From Zonotrichia leucophrys gambelii (Eukaryota > Chordata > Aves > Passeriformes > Passerellidae): a stretch of DNA of 64,000 nucleotides. Below, piece after piece: positions 1-10,109 of the stretch. The stretch lies in assembly GCF_028769735.1 (NCBI RefSeq), contig NW_026992295.1:118706-182705 (forward strand), read 5' to 3'. Positions within the stretch are counted from its first letter, which is position 1. Each line of letters opens with the position of its first letter. The notes below the pieces were generated by a model that saw only the letters and a program-made list of their open reading frames with translations, searched no databases and had not been told where the DNA came from. Both the position numbers and the translations under genes were made by a program.

Positions 1-520
1 TGTACTGCATCCAGTAGCTGTAGCACTTCCTCCCGGTGCTCGATGTTGGTTCCCTGTGAATTCAAAAGCCCCCTTTCTTTCCATAACGCCCCATGTACAT
101 GAACCACACCAAAGGCATATTTAGAATCTGTCCAGATATTAACCCTTTTGTCCTTGCTCAAGTACAGAGCTCTGGTGAGTCCAATCACCTCTGCCTTCTG
201 GGCCGAAGTTCCAGGTAACAAAGCCTTTGCTTCTATTACCTGATCCGATGTTACCACTGCATACCCAGCATAGCGAGTCCCATTCTCGACAAAACTGGAT
301 CCATCAGTGTATAGTTCCCATTCAGGGTCTTCCAATGGTTCATCCTTTAGGTCGGGTCTGCTGGCATACACTTGTTCAATTACCTCCACGCAATCGTGCA
401 CCAGTCCCCCAGCCTCCTGGTCACTGCGTAAAAACTCTGCTGGATTAACATGGTTAGTAGTCTTTATTTCAATATCATCCTGTTCTCTCAGGATAGCCTG
501 GTATTGCAACATTCGACTTG
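1..520 (-). pseudogene. Class I ERV pol, RNase H part (outer ERV, cut by window edge)
   Basis: Reading the minus strand from about 520 to 1 gives an open frame with retroviral RNase H features: a Tyr-Thr-Asp-Gly-Ser segment encoded near 300-313 (first catalytic Asp) and a Trp-Thr-Asp-Ser segment near 115-130 (third catalytic Asp). The frame is still open at the window edge, so the rest of RNase H and integrase should lie to the left. It is in a different frame from the reverse-transcriptase fragment just upstream (475-1,206), so at least one indel lies around 475-540. It belongs to the same gammaretrovirus-like element as 9,121-12,546, from which the inserted ERVK separates it. Confidence 0.8.
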
Positions 521-1206
521 ATGATAGCCAGTGACCCCCCCTTTTGCTCCAAAACAGTCATGACCATATGGGGAACAAACACTTTCATTTTTGCCCCCAA
601 AGTCAATTTCCAGGCCTCTTGAATAAGGATTATTGTTGCCGCCACGGCTCGTAAACACGAGGGCCACCAAGAACTTACCGAATCCAGTTGTTTAGAGCAG
701 TATCCTACTGGCCTCTTCCATGATCCCACCTTCTGGGTGAGGACCCCCAATGCCAGTTTTTGTCTCTCATTCACATACAACTGGAATTCCTTGGTCAGGT
801 CAGGGAGTCCTAGGGCTGGGGCCTCTTTTAGTGCCTGCTTCAATTCCTGGAAGGCCTTCTTTTGTTGTGTCGTCCATTCCAACTGATGCTGCTTCAAGGC
901 CTCATACAGTGGCTTGGCTAGGAGACCGAAATTCATGATCCACAGTCGACACCATCCCACCATTCCTAGAAAAGATCTCAATTCCTGATGGTTACGAGGC
1001 AAAGGAATAGCACATATTGCCTCTATTCGGTTAACTCCCAAACGTCTCTGCCCTTGTGCGATCTCACAACCGAGATAAATAACGCTATTTTTGATCAATT
1101 GAGCCTTTTCCTTAGAGACCCTATACCCTGCTTGGCCAAGCATATTAAGTAATTTAATTGTTAATTCCACACACATGTCCCTTTCCTTAGTGGCCAGAAA
1201 AATGCC
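475..1206 (-). pseudogene. Class I ERV pol, RT thumb/connection part
   Basis: This minus-strand frame begins directly at the left target-site duplication of the inserted ERVK and continues the reverse transcriptase that stops at 9,121. It has the gammaretroviral palm-end and thumb pattern: the Gly-Ile-Phe-Leu-Ala segment after the catalytic motif, a Leu-Gly-Cys-Glu segment, and the Arg-Ser-Phe-Leu-Gly-Met-Val-Gly-Trp-Cys-Arg segment. The residue in place of the second catalytic Asp is Gly (codon GGC), so this RT is dead even apart from the insertion. The frame closes at 475 because of an indel, and RNase H continues in another frame. Confidence 0.85.
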
Positions 1207-1212
1207 GTCCAC

Positions 1213-1706
1213 TATTGGAATATGTATCCCAATATAACCAGTTAGATGGTGCCTAGGCCAATTCTGACCTTCGCTGCTGGGCCAGAGGCAGCACTGCGGT
1301 GTTCACCCCAGAGATACCTTGGCTGGCGGCAGAGTGCAGCGGGGCACAAGACAGGACTCCGTTTACCTCAGGGGACAGCTTCTGGCGATGGTGAAGAGAA
1401 GAAGGGAGCGGATTCTGCTAGAAGGTAGCCAGATGTTTATTCCATGAGCACAGATATGTCTGCACTGGGCTACTGCTGATAACAGAAGGGAGGCCGCATG
1501 GTCTCATTCACATTTTAAGCTCAGGACGGGGGAAGGGGAGGGGACAGGTGAGTCACCAACCAGGTGAAGGGGCAGGGTCTCAAGGTACTAGGGACACCTA
1601 TCACACGACGCCTTGCTGGTATGTTAGCCTGATTGACAGGGCACACTCAGCAAGGGGCGAGGGGGAAGGGAGAAGGTAAAACAGGATATTGCAACACACC
1701 ACAACA
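1213..1706 (-). repeat. 3' LTR of the ERVK provirus
   Basis: This 494-bp LTR reads TGTTGTGG...CCAATA on the minus strand. A minus-strand AATAAA is at 1,436-1,441. It is preceded on the minus strand by a polypurine tract (AACTAGGGGGAGA, 1,707-1,719). It differs from the 5' LTR at two neighbouring positions in the G-rich stretch near 1,527-1,533. Confidence 0.95.
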
Positions 1707-1719
1707 TCTCCCCCTAGTT
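1707..1719 (-). other. Polypurine tract
   Basis: A minus-strand run of purines (AGGGGGAGA) abuts the first base of the 3' LTR, where plus-strand DNA synthesis is primed in retroviruses. It fixes the inner boundary of the LTR. Confidence 0.9.
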
Positions 1720-2125
1720 TTGTTTAAAAAGAAGAGGGCTGTGTTTATGGTGCAGAATGATTCTACTGAGGCTTCCAGGTCATCCACTGGAGCACTGAGG
1801 GCTTCCAAATGGTAGACTTCAGGAGGGGGTGATGAGTTTAAGATTAACTTGAGAACCATGCGTCTGATTACTCCAAAAACAATGCCAAAAACTACAATAA
1901 CTACAACTAAAATAAACAGCACTAAAATTACAGTTTTCAGAATAGATCCCAACCAGCCCGAGAGTCCCCAGCCATTGAAAAGTCCATTCAGCCCGTTGTC
2001 AGTTTCTCTGTTGATGTCTGAGAACCTTTATCGAGGTAGTCCATATGTGGTTTGGGCTGCGGTACTATGTAGGAGATTGCAGGTGGGATGATCACGAGTA
2101 GGACGAGAAGCAGGCTCGGTCTCAT
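1707..2125 (-). pseudogene. env remnant: signal peptide joined to membrane anchor by deletion
   Basis: Directly after the integrase stop, a minus-strand ATG at 2,125 opens a 45-codon frame (to 1,988) whose start is a textbook signal peptide: Met-Arg-Pro-Ser, a Leu/Val/Ile run, then Pro-Pro-Ala-Ile-Ser. In another frame, from about 2,010 to 1,710, lies the C-terminal end of an envelope protein: a Gly-Trp-rich pre-membrane segment, about 25 hydrophobic residues and a short tail. The surface subunit and nearly all of the transmembrane ectodomain are missing. Only the two ends survive, in different frames. No functional envelope can come from this copy. Confidence 0.75.
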
Positions 2126-2191
2126 GACATCTCGAGGCTACACACGAACAGTGGGATCTAAACTGGTACAAAAACTTGAGACAAACATATA

Positions 2192-3706
2192 TTACAAACT
2201 ATTCCAGATAGGAGGCTTAAATGGAATTTCCTCCAGAGAACGTGCGCGGCGTTTTCTTCTCCAGGCAGCGTGAGCAACCTGGGGCGCTTCTGCAGATTTC
2301 TCTGAGACTTTGGGAACATAGGGCTTTACCCATTTGGAAGGAACCCACCTTAAACCAGAGGGGGTGGACACACCGGCGTATCCACGTCCCCAAGTAACCA
2401 ATTTGTAAGGTCCCACCATTTTCCAAGTCTCAGGGTCCTTTACTAAAACTGGAGGTTTTTCTTTCATCAACCTGTGACTGTTCCCCCCAAAGTGGCGTAG
2501 GATGGGAGGGTTCAGGCTGTCAAAAGAACAATTCAGAAAATTTATTGTGAATAGCGCCCTGGATAACCGGATGTGGGGAGGTTCTACCTTCAGAACCTGT
2601 TGTTGCTGGTCCAGGACCCTTTTAATATCACGGTGAGTTCTTTCTACAATGGCTTGACCTGTAGGGGAGTAGGGGATGCCAGTTTTGTGCTCTACTCCCC
2701 ATTGCTGCAGGAAGCTCCCGAATTCCTTGGATTTATAAGCAGGCCCATTATCAGTTTTCAGCTCCTTGGGGATGCCCATGAAAGAAAAAGCCTGTAAGAG
2801 GTGCTTAATAGCATCAATAGATGATTCTCCTGTGTGGGCAGAAGCATAGACCGCTCCAGAAAAGGTATCTACACTAACATGAACATATTTCTGCCGTCCA
2901 AAAGCCTGTATGTGTGTTACATCTGTTTGCCACAGTTCACAACTGTTCAGTCCCCTTGGATTTGCTCCCATACTCACTGTAGGGAGTGCATGTTGTTGGC
3001 AATTTGGGCACGTGGCCACAATCGCTTTGGCCTGTTCTCGAGTGATGTTAAACTGGCGAACCAGGCCAGGTGCATTTTGGTGGAAAAGCTGGTGGCTGAT
3101 TTTTGCCTGTTCAAAAACATTTGGGAGAGTGGCCATCACTGCAGGCGCAGCAAGAGCATCTGCCCTTCTGTTGCCTTCAGCGATAAACCCTGGCAAGTCA
3201 GTGTGTGACCTGACATGCATCACATAAAAGGGTTGCTCTCGGTGAGTGACTAACTTTACCAGTTTGGAAAGCAATTCAAAAAGTGCAATGTTAGATACAT
3301 CTTGCAGTATTGCTTGATCTGCTCTGGATACTACTCCTGCCACGTATGCAGAGTCTGTAATCAGATTAAATGGTTCTGAGAACCTTTCAAAAGCCCTAAC
3401 AACTGCAGCCAATTCAGCAACCTGAGGTGAACCTTCCACCTCAGCAATGTCCGTCTCCCACTGCTGGGTTTGAGGATCTTTCCAAGTCATAACAGACTTG
3501 TGTGACCTCCCGGACGCATCTGTAAAGACAGTTAGAGCCCTTTTTAAAGGTCTCCTACTTAGAGCAGTTCTTAATTTTAAAGTAAATTGAACATCTTGTT
3601 CAAACAATTTACAAGCGGGCCGTGCTACCGAAAATTGTCCTGAGTAGGAATCCAGAGCAAACTGCAACACTTCATTTTCTTGAAACAATTGTTCCAGTAT
3701 TTTCAT
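2192..3706 (-). pseudogene. ERVK pol, RNase H and integrase
   Basis: An open minus-strand frame of 504 codons from an internal ATG; the homologous frame is open upstream to about 3,790. RNase H residues are visible at Asp63, Glu98, Asp118 and Asp182. The integrase zinc-binding site is His205, His209, Cys233 and Cys236. The integrase catalytic triad is Asp262 (Trp-Gln-Thr-Asp), Asp319 (Lys-Thr-Asp-Asn-Gly-Pro) and Glu355. A basic C-terminal region ends at 2,192, about 70 bases before the env ATG. All catalytic residues are intact, but a frame change near 3,780 separates this half from reverse transcriptase, so the normal Pol polyprotein is not made. Reverse orientation to the window; same provirus as gag at 5,837-7,705. 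Confidence 0.9.
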
Positions 3707-3755
3707 AGTATTTTGACCTGATTTTAACTCAACTGGAATGTGAATGCACTTAAAA

Positions 3756-5372
3756 TCACATCCTGCTGATCCGGGTCCTTGCTTTCCGGATCAGTTCTGC
3801 TACCAGTTCCTGAGGCTTTGTCAGTCTCTTGGACCTTTTGTGACTGAGGAAAACCCATTCTATGATCAAGAGAGAGTCCCTCTGGTCCCGGTCCTTTTTT
3901 GGTGTGTCCTTTGCCTTAGGTGTTTGTTTTTCCTCCCACTGGAAAATAATTCCATGGAGGTGTGGCAACTTACCTAGGATGATAAATTTGAATGGCAGAT
4001 CAGGCCGGCATCGGTGGGCCTGTCTTGTGGACATTGCAATCTGAACCTTTTCTAGAGCTTTCCGTGCCTCTGGGGTAATAGACCTAGGAGCACCTGGGTC
4101 TTCTCCCCCTTTCAATAAATTGAAAAGAGGGGCAAGGTCTTCACTGGTCAGACCAAGCCATGGTCTTACCCAATTCAAAGACCCACACAACTTGTGGACA
4201 TCCGCAAGGGTCTTGATCCTTGGATTGATTTCTAGTTTTTGAGGAACAATGGTCCTATTTCCAATTTCTAAGCCCAAATACTTCCAAGGTGGCATCTTTT
4301 GAATTTTCTGTTCCTGGAGCTCGAACCCTGCAACAATCAATGCATCGATCGTTAGGTCAAGCGCATGTGTTAGTAAATCATCATTGGGGGCACACACAAG
4401 GATATCATCCATATAATGATAAATGATGGCCTTCTCTGCGGCTGCATGCACTGGGGAAAGCAGGGAAGAGACATACCACTGGCAGATAGCTGGAGATACT
4501 TTCAGGCCCTGAGGAAGAACGGTCCAATGGTACCTTTTCATAGGAGCTTCTGAATTGATAGAAGGGACAGAGAATGCCAAACGCGGTGCATCATCAGGGT
4601 GCAATGGGATTTGGAAAAAACAATCTTTAATATCAATAACAGCTAATTTCCAATCTTGGGGAAGCATTGTTAGGGATGGCATACCAGGTTGAGGAGAACC
4701 CATATCTTCAATTACATTATTAATTTGTCGGAGGTCACAGAGAAGTCGCCACCTCTTTTTGTCAGCTTTTTGGATGACAAACACTGGAGAGTTCCATGGG
4801 GACATGGTCTCCACAATGTGGCCCTTTCTTAGTTGCTCTTGTACTAGTTCCTCAAGCACCTTTATTTTTTGTTTACTGAGTGGCCACTGTTTCACATCAA
4901 CTGGTTTGTCTGTTTTCCACTTAAGTTTTTGGGTGGGGCGCTGTTGTTTAATGACTGCTGCACAAAAATGCTGTGGAGAGTCTGGAATATTAATTGTGAC
5001 ACCCCACTGGGCCATTAAATCTCTCCCTAACAAAGGTTCTGAATAATCTAACACAAATGGACGGATATTTGCCAATTGTCCGTTTGGACCCTCAAATTGA
5101 ATAATGCTTTTGGATTGCTTTGCCAATTGCAGACCTCCTACACCTCGAAGGTGACCAGCAACATTTTGTAAAGGCCAGTGTGCTGGCCAGTCTTGTACTG
5201 GAATCACTGTGCAGTCTGCACCTGTGTCTACAAGCATCTCAATGCGTTTAGACTCCCCACCCCCACTGACATTGCACCACAATTTGGGTTTATCTGTCCC
5301 AATAACTTGGACCCGGGCGACTGTGGGCCCTTGTTTATCAACATTTTCAGGTAAAGATGGCACAGGGATAGC
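3756..5372 (-). pseudogene. ERVK pro-pol: protease and reverse transcriptase
   Basis: The minus strand is open from just after a TAA stop (5,373-5,375) to 3,756. It encodes an aspartic protease (active site Asp-Thr-Gly-Ala-Asp about 50 residues in; Leu-Leu-Gly-Arg-Asp flap-end motif) followed, in the same frame, by reverse transcriptase. RT motifs are Leu-Pro-Gln-Gly and the catalytic Tyr-Met-Asp-Asp at 4,404-4,415. No glycine-patch domain is seen between protease and RT. The frame breaks in the connection region near 3,780. The upstream TAA replaces a codon in the same frame, so a single nonsense change isolates protease-RT from the dUTPase-like part. Class II by RT sequence and by the 6-bp target duplication. 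Confidence 0.9.
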
Positions 5373-5851
5373 TTAAGCAACAATTTGTCCCTTAGGAAGA
5401 AACAGGGGTGGGTGGAAACAGTGCAGGCTGAGAACAAATTGCTTGGGATCTGATGTTGTCAGTCCCGGAGCAATTTCGATCTCTTGTGGTGTGTTTTTGT
5501 CCCCAGTGATGATGTACTTACAACGAATTTGGTTCCAAGTACCTTTCTGTTCAGGATTTACAGAGACAATATGCCAGTCAGTGTCCTTCAGGTGGAGTGA
5601 CTCTGTCAGCTGCAACCTGTAAGGCTCATTGACAGAAGATGCGGTTAATACAGAATCACTTAAATCATAACAAAGGTTATTTTGTTTCACATTTAACAGT
5701 GGACTAGCGGACTTGGTCTTTGAAGCACCTGCTTCACTTACACAAATGTTAATATTATTGCGCGCTTGATTTATTTTGCTACCCTTATTCTCTTGGCCTG
5801 CTCCTTTTATGTCTGCACGCCTGGCAGGCTGGCGCTTTATTCTTCGTTTTT
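5373..5851 (-). pseudogene. ERVK pro frame, dUTPase-like N-terminal part
   Basis: Shifting -1 at the slippery site (5,846-5,852) enters this frame, which stays open to a TAA at 5,373. The C-terminal half resembles a retroviral dUTPase domain, with an Ala-Pro-Gly-Leu segment and a final Lys-Gly-Gln-Ile-Val segment like the family's last strand. The usual catalytic loops are not clearly recognisable, so it may be degenerate. The stop falls just before the protease, in the same frame, and truncates the Gag-Pro product. Confidence 0.65.
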
Positions 5852-7705
5852 TTGTTGTTGACCCCCAGGGAGGGCTTGCAGTTCTCCTCCCCTGCTATTT
5901 TTAAATTCATCAAATTCCCTTTTCAGGGGGCACTGGTTACTCCAGTGCCCTAGCTTATTGCAAAGCAGGCATGGTTTAGTGGGCTCAACTATTGCCGGTC
6001 TCCGCTGCTGCCCAGGGTACTGCTGAGCTGAAAGAGAAGGTGCAGGGCTGGCAACAGCAACGCGCTGAGGTGGTCTTGGCAGCAGCCTTGGTCTGGTGTC
6101 TTCAGCTACAGTCATCAGAGGCACTTTCCTGTTACAGACTAGAAGCATATCTTTTAATGTAGGGGAAGGTTCCATAGGAAGGCTCAGGATTGCTGCTCGA
6201 CACTGTTCATTTGCATTTGTAAACGCTATTTCTTCTAAAATTGCTTCCCTAGCATTTTCCTTTTTAACTTGTATTTCAATGGCTCTAGTTAGCCTTTCTA
6301 CAAATTTCACAAAAGGCTCTGATGGTAGTTGTTTGATTTTACTATAGGGCTCAAAAGGCCCCTCAGGTTGGAGGGAAAAGAATGCCTTTTCAGCTGCTTC
6401 CTTTACTTTCTCAAGTGTTTCTGCAGGAATTGCAGCAGCTTGGACTGAGGGAGAAGACCATTGACCTTCACCACAGAGGTGGTCAATAGTAATGGGGTTA
6501 CCATTGTTGTCTTTTGCTGTGTTTGGATCAGCCTGTAAGCTTGGGAGAGCATCTTTTAGCAGTTGTTTCAATGCTGATTCCCATAATTTGAATTCTGTGG
6601 ATGTCATGAGACATGAAAACAGTTGTTTTAAATCATGTGGTACCACAATAGTCCTACTTAATTCAGAATTTAAAAGGCCACGGAAATATGGACTGTGTGG
6701 ACCATATTCTTTATGAGATTTACAGATCTCTTTAATCAATTGTCGTCCAAAAGAGCTCCAATTAGCAGTTGGGGCTGCTCCAGCTTGAGCTGCAGGCTGA
6801 AACGTAACAGGAGCCAGTGACAACATGGGACTGTGCATTGGGTCTGCTGTCCCCTGCTCTGTATCCCTTGAATCAGAAGCATTGGGATCACAGCTACAGG
6901 TTTGGGGACAGGCAGTGGGTGTGTCCCCACCGTGGGAACCCGGGGAGGGGGCGGAGAAAGGGAGCCGGCAAGGGGCGGGGAAACCGTGGGAACAGGGGGC
7001 GGGGTCAAGGGGCTGACAGGGGGCGGGGATACCGTGGGAACAGAGGGCGGAGTCACCTGGTGACATCACGTCAGCAGCCGCCCCCTGGCAGGAGTAGAGG
7101 GGCGGAGCTGAGGGTACTGCAGGAAAGGCGGGGGGAGGGGGGAAGGTGTCACGAGGAACAGGAGGAGAGGGGGATGGGGATGGAATTTTGGAATGCTTAA
7201 GAGGATTTTGGGAAGAAGAAAACCCGGTTTGGGAAGATGCCACGTGGCACCCACTATCTTGTGCACCCCCTAGGGACTGGGGGCCATTTTGGACATCACT
7301 GCTGTCCGAAAAGCTAACACGTGCTCGGGATTTTTTTGGGGAAAGAGGTTTAGGGGTTTTAGAGGGAGAGGGAGGAACAGGGAGAGCAGAGGCACATGGC
7401 TTTACATTTGGCTGTTTCTCCATTTCCTTTTGTTTGAGCAATGCTGTTCGAATTTTTAAACTCCAGAACACAAATTTAGCTGAGGATAATTTGCCAGATT
7501 GTCCTAAGGTTATCAATTCATTCCCAACTTTATCCCAGAATTGAATATTGTGGATTTCTTCAGGGGAAATGTTTGGGAACTGCAGAAAAAGCCATCTTAT
7601 AAACTGTTTCAATTTTCCTTTAGAGAATTTCACATTACTCTTGACTAAAATGCTAACAATATGATAATACACTCCCCTTTGTACAATGCTAAGTTTGGAA
7701 CCCAT
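5837..7705 (-). CDS. gag: ERVK Gag polyprotein, full-length open frame
   Basis: This 622-residue frame is uninterrupted. I place the start at 7,705 because this ATG gives Met-Gly-Ser-Lys, a myristoylation-type N-terminus; the frame is open a further 20 codons upstream. Visible parts are a matrix domain (about 1-95), a long Pro/Ser-rich region containing a Pro-Pro-Leu-Tyr late-domain motif at 201-204 and a duplicated Pro-Ala-Pro-Cys segment, a capsid domain (about 315-520) with a major homology region near 459-472, and one CCHC zinc knuckle at 579-592. The C-terminus ends in a Gln-rich tail over the slippery site, and the stop is 5,837-5,839. The intact frame and nearly identical LTRs suggest recent retroviral selection. 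A second knuckle, common in class II Gag, is not seen. Confidence 0.9.
   Translation of the reverse strand: MGSKLSIVQRGVYYHIVSILVKSNVKFSKGKLKQFIRWLFLQFPNISPEEIHNIQFWDKVGNELITLGQSGKLSSAKFVFWSLKIRTALLKQKEMEKQPNVKPCASALPVPPSPSKTPKPLSPKKSRARVSFSDSSDVQNGPQSLGGAQDSGCHVASSQTGFSSSQNPLKHSKIPSPSPSPPVPRDTFPPPPAFPAVPSAPPLYSCQGAAADVMSPGDSALCSHGIPAPCQPLDPAPCSHGFPAPCRLPFSAPSPGSHGGDTPTACPQTCSCDPNASDSRDTEQGTADPMHSPMLSLAPVTFQPAAQAGAAPTANWSSFGRQLIKEICKSHKEYGPHSPYFRGLLNSELSRTIVVPHDLKQLFSCLMTSTEFKLWESALKQLLKDALPSLQADPNTAKDNNGNPITIDHLCGEGQWSSPSVQAAAIPAETLEKVKEAAEKAFFSLQPEGPFEPYSKIKQLPSEPFVKFVERLTRAIEIQVKKENAREAILEEIAFTNANEQCRAAILSLPMEPSPTLKDMLLVCNRKVPLMTVAEDTRPRLLPRPPQRVAVASPAPSLSAQQYPGQQRRPAIVEPTKPCLLCNKLGHWSNQCPLKREFDEFKNSRGGELQALPGGQQQKNEE
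5846..5852 (-). promoter_or_regulatory. gag-pro -1 ribosomal frameshift site
   Basis: The minus strand reads A AAA AAC in the gag frame, seven bases before the gag stop. This matches the canonical slippery heptamer used at betaretroviral gag-pro junctions. The -1 frame is open for about 160 codons afterwards, which supports use. I did not fold a downstream pseudoknot. Confidence 0.85.
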
Positions 7706-8599
7706 GTTAAAAAGCAAAGTACTTAATCCCGCCTGACCAAAAACAAAGCTAAAATCAGCTACCAATTTCTAAAAAAAACCACAGATAGAAAGCGATAACG
7801 AGCAGACAAAAGCTTCACAATGCAGCTGTATACACCGCTTTTAAAATTCCCGGGTAGCAGCAGCAGGGCACGCCCTGCCGAGCTGAGGCAGAAACAAAGC
7901 CTCCCCCGCGGTGGAATGCAGCTGCCCCGCGGAGCAGAGGGAGCAGCCCTCCACGTGGCAGCCGAAACCGGGACGCCCCCCCCCGCCGCCGCGTGTGCAG
8001 AGCACTCCCGACCCCGCAGGTCCCCCGGCCACGTGGAAAGAGAGCCCCCCCCTCCCTCGCAAAGAGAAAGAGAAAGAAAATCTCCTAACACGTGTCTGAA
8101 CACGCTGCTGAGCCGGGGGGGGAAGGGCAGAGAGCGATTCCGCTCCGGCGCGAATTCTAAAAAACAGTGAAACACGCAGCAGGAAAGCTAAACTAGAACG
8201 CTATGAATTCTCGTCTGTGGGGCTGCGCAGCCAAAATGCAAAGGCAAAAAAGGAACAGAACTCGCGGCAGAGTCTGTTTTTGAGCTTCTGCTCTACCGAA
8301 AGCAGAGATACTCACGTGAAATGGAAGCTGTAGGCTGGGTACAGGCAGGCAGGTCTCCACCGGAAAAGGACCTCTCTCTGGGTGCAAGAGAGGCTCCCCT
8401 TTTCTTCCTCTGGAAAATCTGTTCACCACAATGAAGCAGGGCTTTCCAAAGGCGCCGAACAGTCCACGAAACTTTTTCTGGGAGTATTCCCAAAGTCTCT
8501 AGCTGGGAGTCTTGAAGCCAGGCTCCTTTCAGCTGGATGCACGGCTGGCAGAAGCTTCTCTGAGGAACTGCGAGTCCGTTTTCGGGCTGCAGAGTCGAG

Positions 8600-8617
8600 C
8601 CACCCACAGGGACGCCA
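8600..8617 (-). other. Primer-binding site of the ERVK provirus
   Basis: Three bases inside the 5' LTR the minus strand reads TGGCGTCCCTGTGGGTGG, beginning with the TGG that pairs with a tRNA CCA end. I cannot assign the tRNA with confidence; it is not a clean match to the usual tRNA-Lys site. Confidence 0.7.
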
Positions 8618-8620
8618 ATA

Positions 8621-9114
8621 TATTGGAATATGTATCCCAATATAACCAGTTAGATGGTGCCTAGGCCAATTCTGACCTTCGCTGCTGGGCCAGAGGCAGC
8701 ACTGCGGTGTTCACCCCAGAGATACCTTGGCTGGCGGCAGAGTGCAGCGGGGCACAAGACAGGACTCCGTTTACCTCAGGGGACAGCTTCTGGCGATGGT
8801 GAAGAGAAGAAGGGAGCGGATTCTGCTAGAAGGTAGCCAGATGTTTATTCCATGAGCACAGATATGTCTGCACTGGGCTACTGCTGATAACAGAAGGGAG
8901 GCCGCATGGTCTCATTCACATTTTAAGCTCAGGACAGGGGCAGGGGAGGGGACAGGTGAGTCACCAACCAGGTGAAGGGGCAGGGTCTCAAGGTACTAGG
9001 GACACCTATCACACGACGCCTTGCTGGTATGTTAGCCTGATTGACAGGGCACACTCAGCAAGGGGCGAGGGGGAAGGGAGAAGGTAAAACAGGATATTGC
9101 AACACACCACAACA
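8621..9114 (-). repeat. 5' LTR of the ERVK provirus
   Basis: A 494-bp LTR the same length as the 3' copy and differing from it by two substitutions on hand comparison. A minus-strand AATAAA lies at 8,844-8,849. The outer end TGTTGTGG abuts the target duplication GTCCAC at 9,115-9,120. Confidence 0.95.
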
Positions 9115-9120
9115 GTCCAC

Positions 9121-10109
9121 GTACTGCAGGACTACATACAAGGATGGAGATATTGTTACCTGGGCTATCTTCCATTCCTCCAGCTCCTTGGCCAGTTGAT
9201 TTCCAAAAATAGTAGGGCTGAGCTTAAATCCTTGTGGGAGTCTTGTCCACGTAAGCTGCCTCTTACTCCCAAAATCAGGACTCTCCCACTCGAAGGCAAA
9301 ATATTTCCTACTCTCTACTGCCAGTGGGATGCAGAAGAAGGCATCTTTAAGATCAATCACAGAAAACCATTTAAACTCTTCCGATACAGATGTTAACAAT
9401 GTGTAAGGATTAGCAACAACTGGATGTATGTCTTTTACTATTTCATTAATAGCTCTCAAGTCCTGTACCAAATGATATTTACCATTAGGCTTTTTCACTG
9501 GAAAAATTGGAGTATTATACTCCAATTCACATTCCTGTAATATTCCTTGAACCAAAAATTGTTTAATTAACGGGGCTACTCCCCTCCTTGCCTCAAGCTT
9601 CAAGGGGTATTGCTTTACCCTCACTGGTCGGGCCCCTTCCTTTAGTTCCACCTTTACTGCCTGCACAGCTTTAGATTTTCCGGGGACCCCTGACTCCCAC
9701 ACCCAGGGTACTACAGCCTGCTCAATTTCTTCTGGAATAGGAGAGGCATCCACTTCCTTAATCACAAAAATGCCTGCTATTTGTTCCTCAGGTATCTCCA
9801 ATTTCACCCTTCTCCCTTCAAATATTATTTTCACATTAAGTCGGGACAATAGGTCTCTGCCAAGAAGGGGTGTGGGGCAATTTGGCATATACAAAAATTG
9901 ATGATCTAATTCCTTCCCCCAAACCTAAGATTTAAAGGTTGTAAAAATGGTTGTTCCTCTAGCTTCCCTGTTGCCCCCACCACCTGTACCGTGGTGTCAC
10001 TCAAAGGCCCTAATAGTCTATTAAGTACAGAATATGTAGCTCCAGTGTCTACCATAAATTCCTGACCTTTCCCATTTATCTCTAAAACTATCCTCAGACC
10101 CCTGTCTAG
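9121..10109 (-). pseudogene. Class I ERV protease and N-terminal reverse transcriptase (outer ERV)
   Basis: Minus-strand protease and RT of the older host element. The protease active site (Asp-Thr-Gly-Ala) is encoded at 10,038-10,049 in the same frame as the nucleocapsid above it, separated from it only by a TGA at 10,110-10,112. That is the layout of gammaretroviral gag-pol stop-codon readthrough. A frame change follows in the protease C-terminus. RT then runs open to 9,121, with the fingers and palm motifs (Lys-Asp-Ala-Phe-Phe; Leu-Pro-Gln-Gly-Phe). The frame is cut within the Tyr-Val-Asp part of the catalytic motif by the ERVK insertion. Confidence 0.85.

Larger units (their letters stand above)
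1213..9114 (-). mobile_element. Young class II (ERVK-type) provirus, env-deleted
   Basis: This is a 7.9-kb provirus on the minus strand, bounded by two 494-bp LTRs and flanked by an exact 6-bp target-site duplication (GTCCAC at 1,207-1,212 and 9,115-9,120). Six-bp duplications are typical of class II retroviruses. Internal order on the minus strand is PBS (8,600-8,617), long leader, gag, slippery site, dUTPase-like and protease, reverse transcriptase, RNase H-integrase, env remnant, polypurine tract, LTR. By eye the two LTRs differ at only two positions, so the insertion is recent. It sits inside an older class I ERV, exactly at that element's RT catalytic motif. Coding defects are an in-frame stop at 5,373-5,375, a frame change near 3,780 and a large internal env deletion. 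This copy could not move alone but could supply Gag. Confidence 0.95.

Noticed and set aside
1213..9114. The two 494-bp repeats as an ordinary duplication
   Set aside because: They have LTR ends, a polypurine tract, a primer-binding position, a retroviral interior and a 6-bp target duplication.
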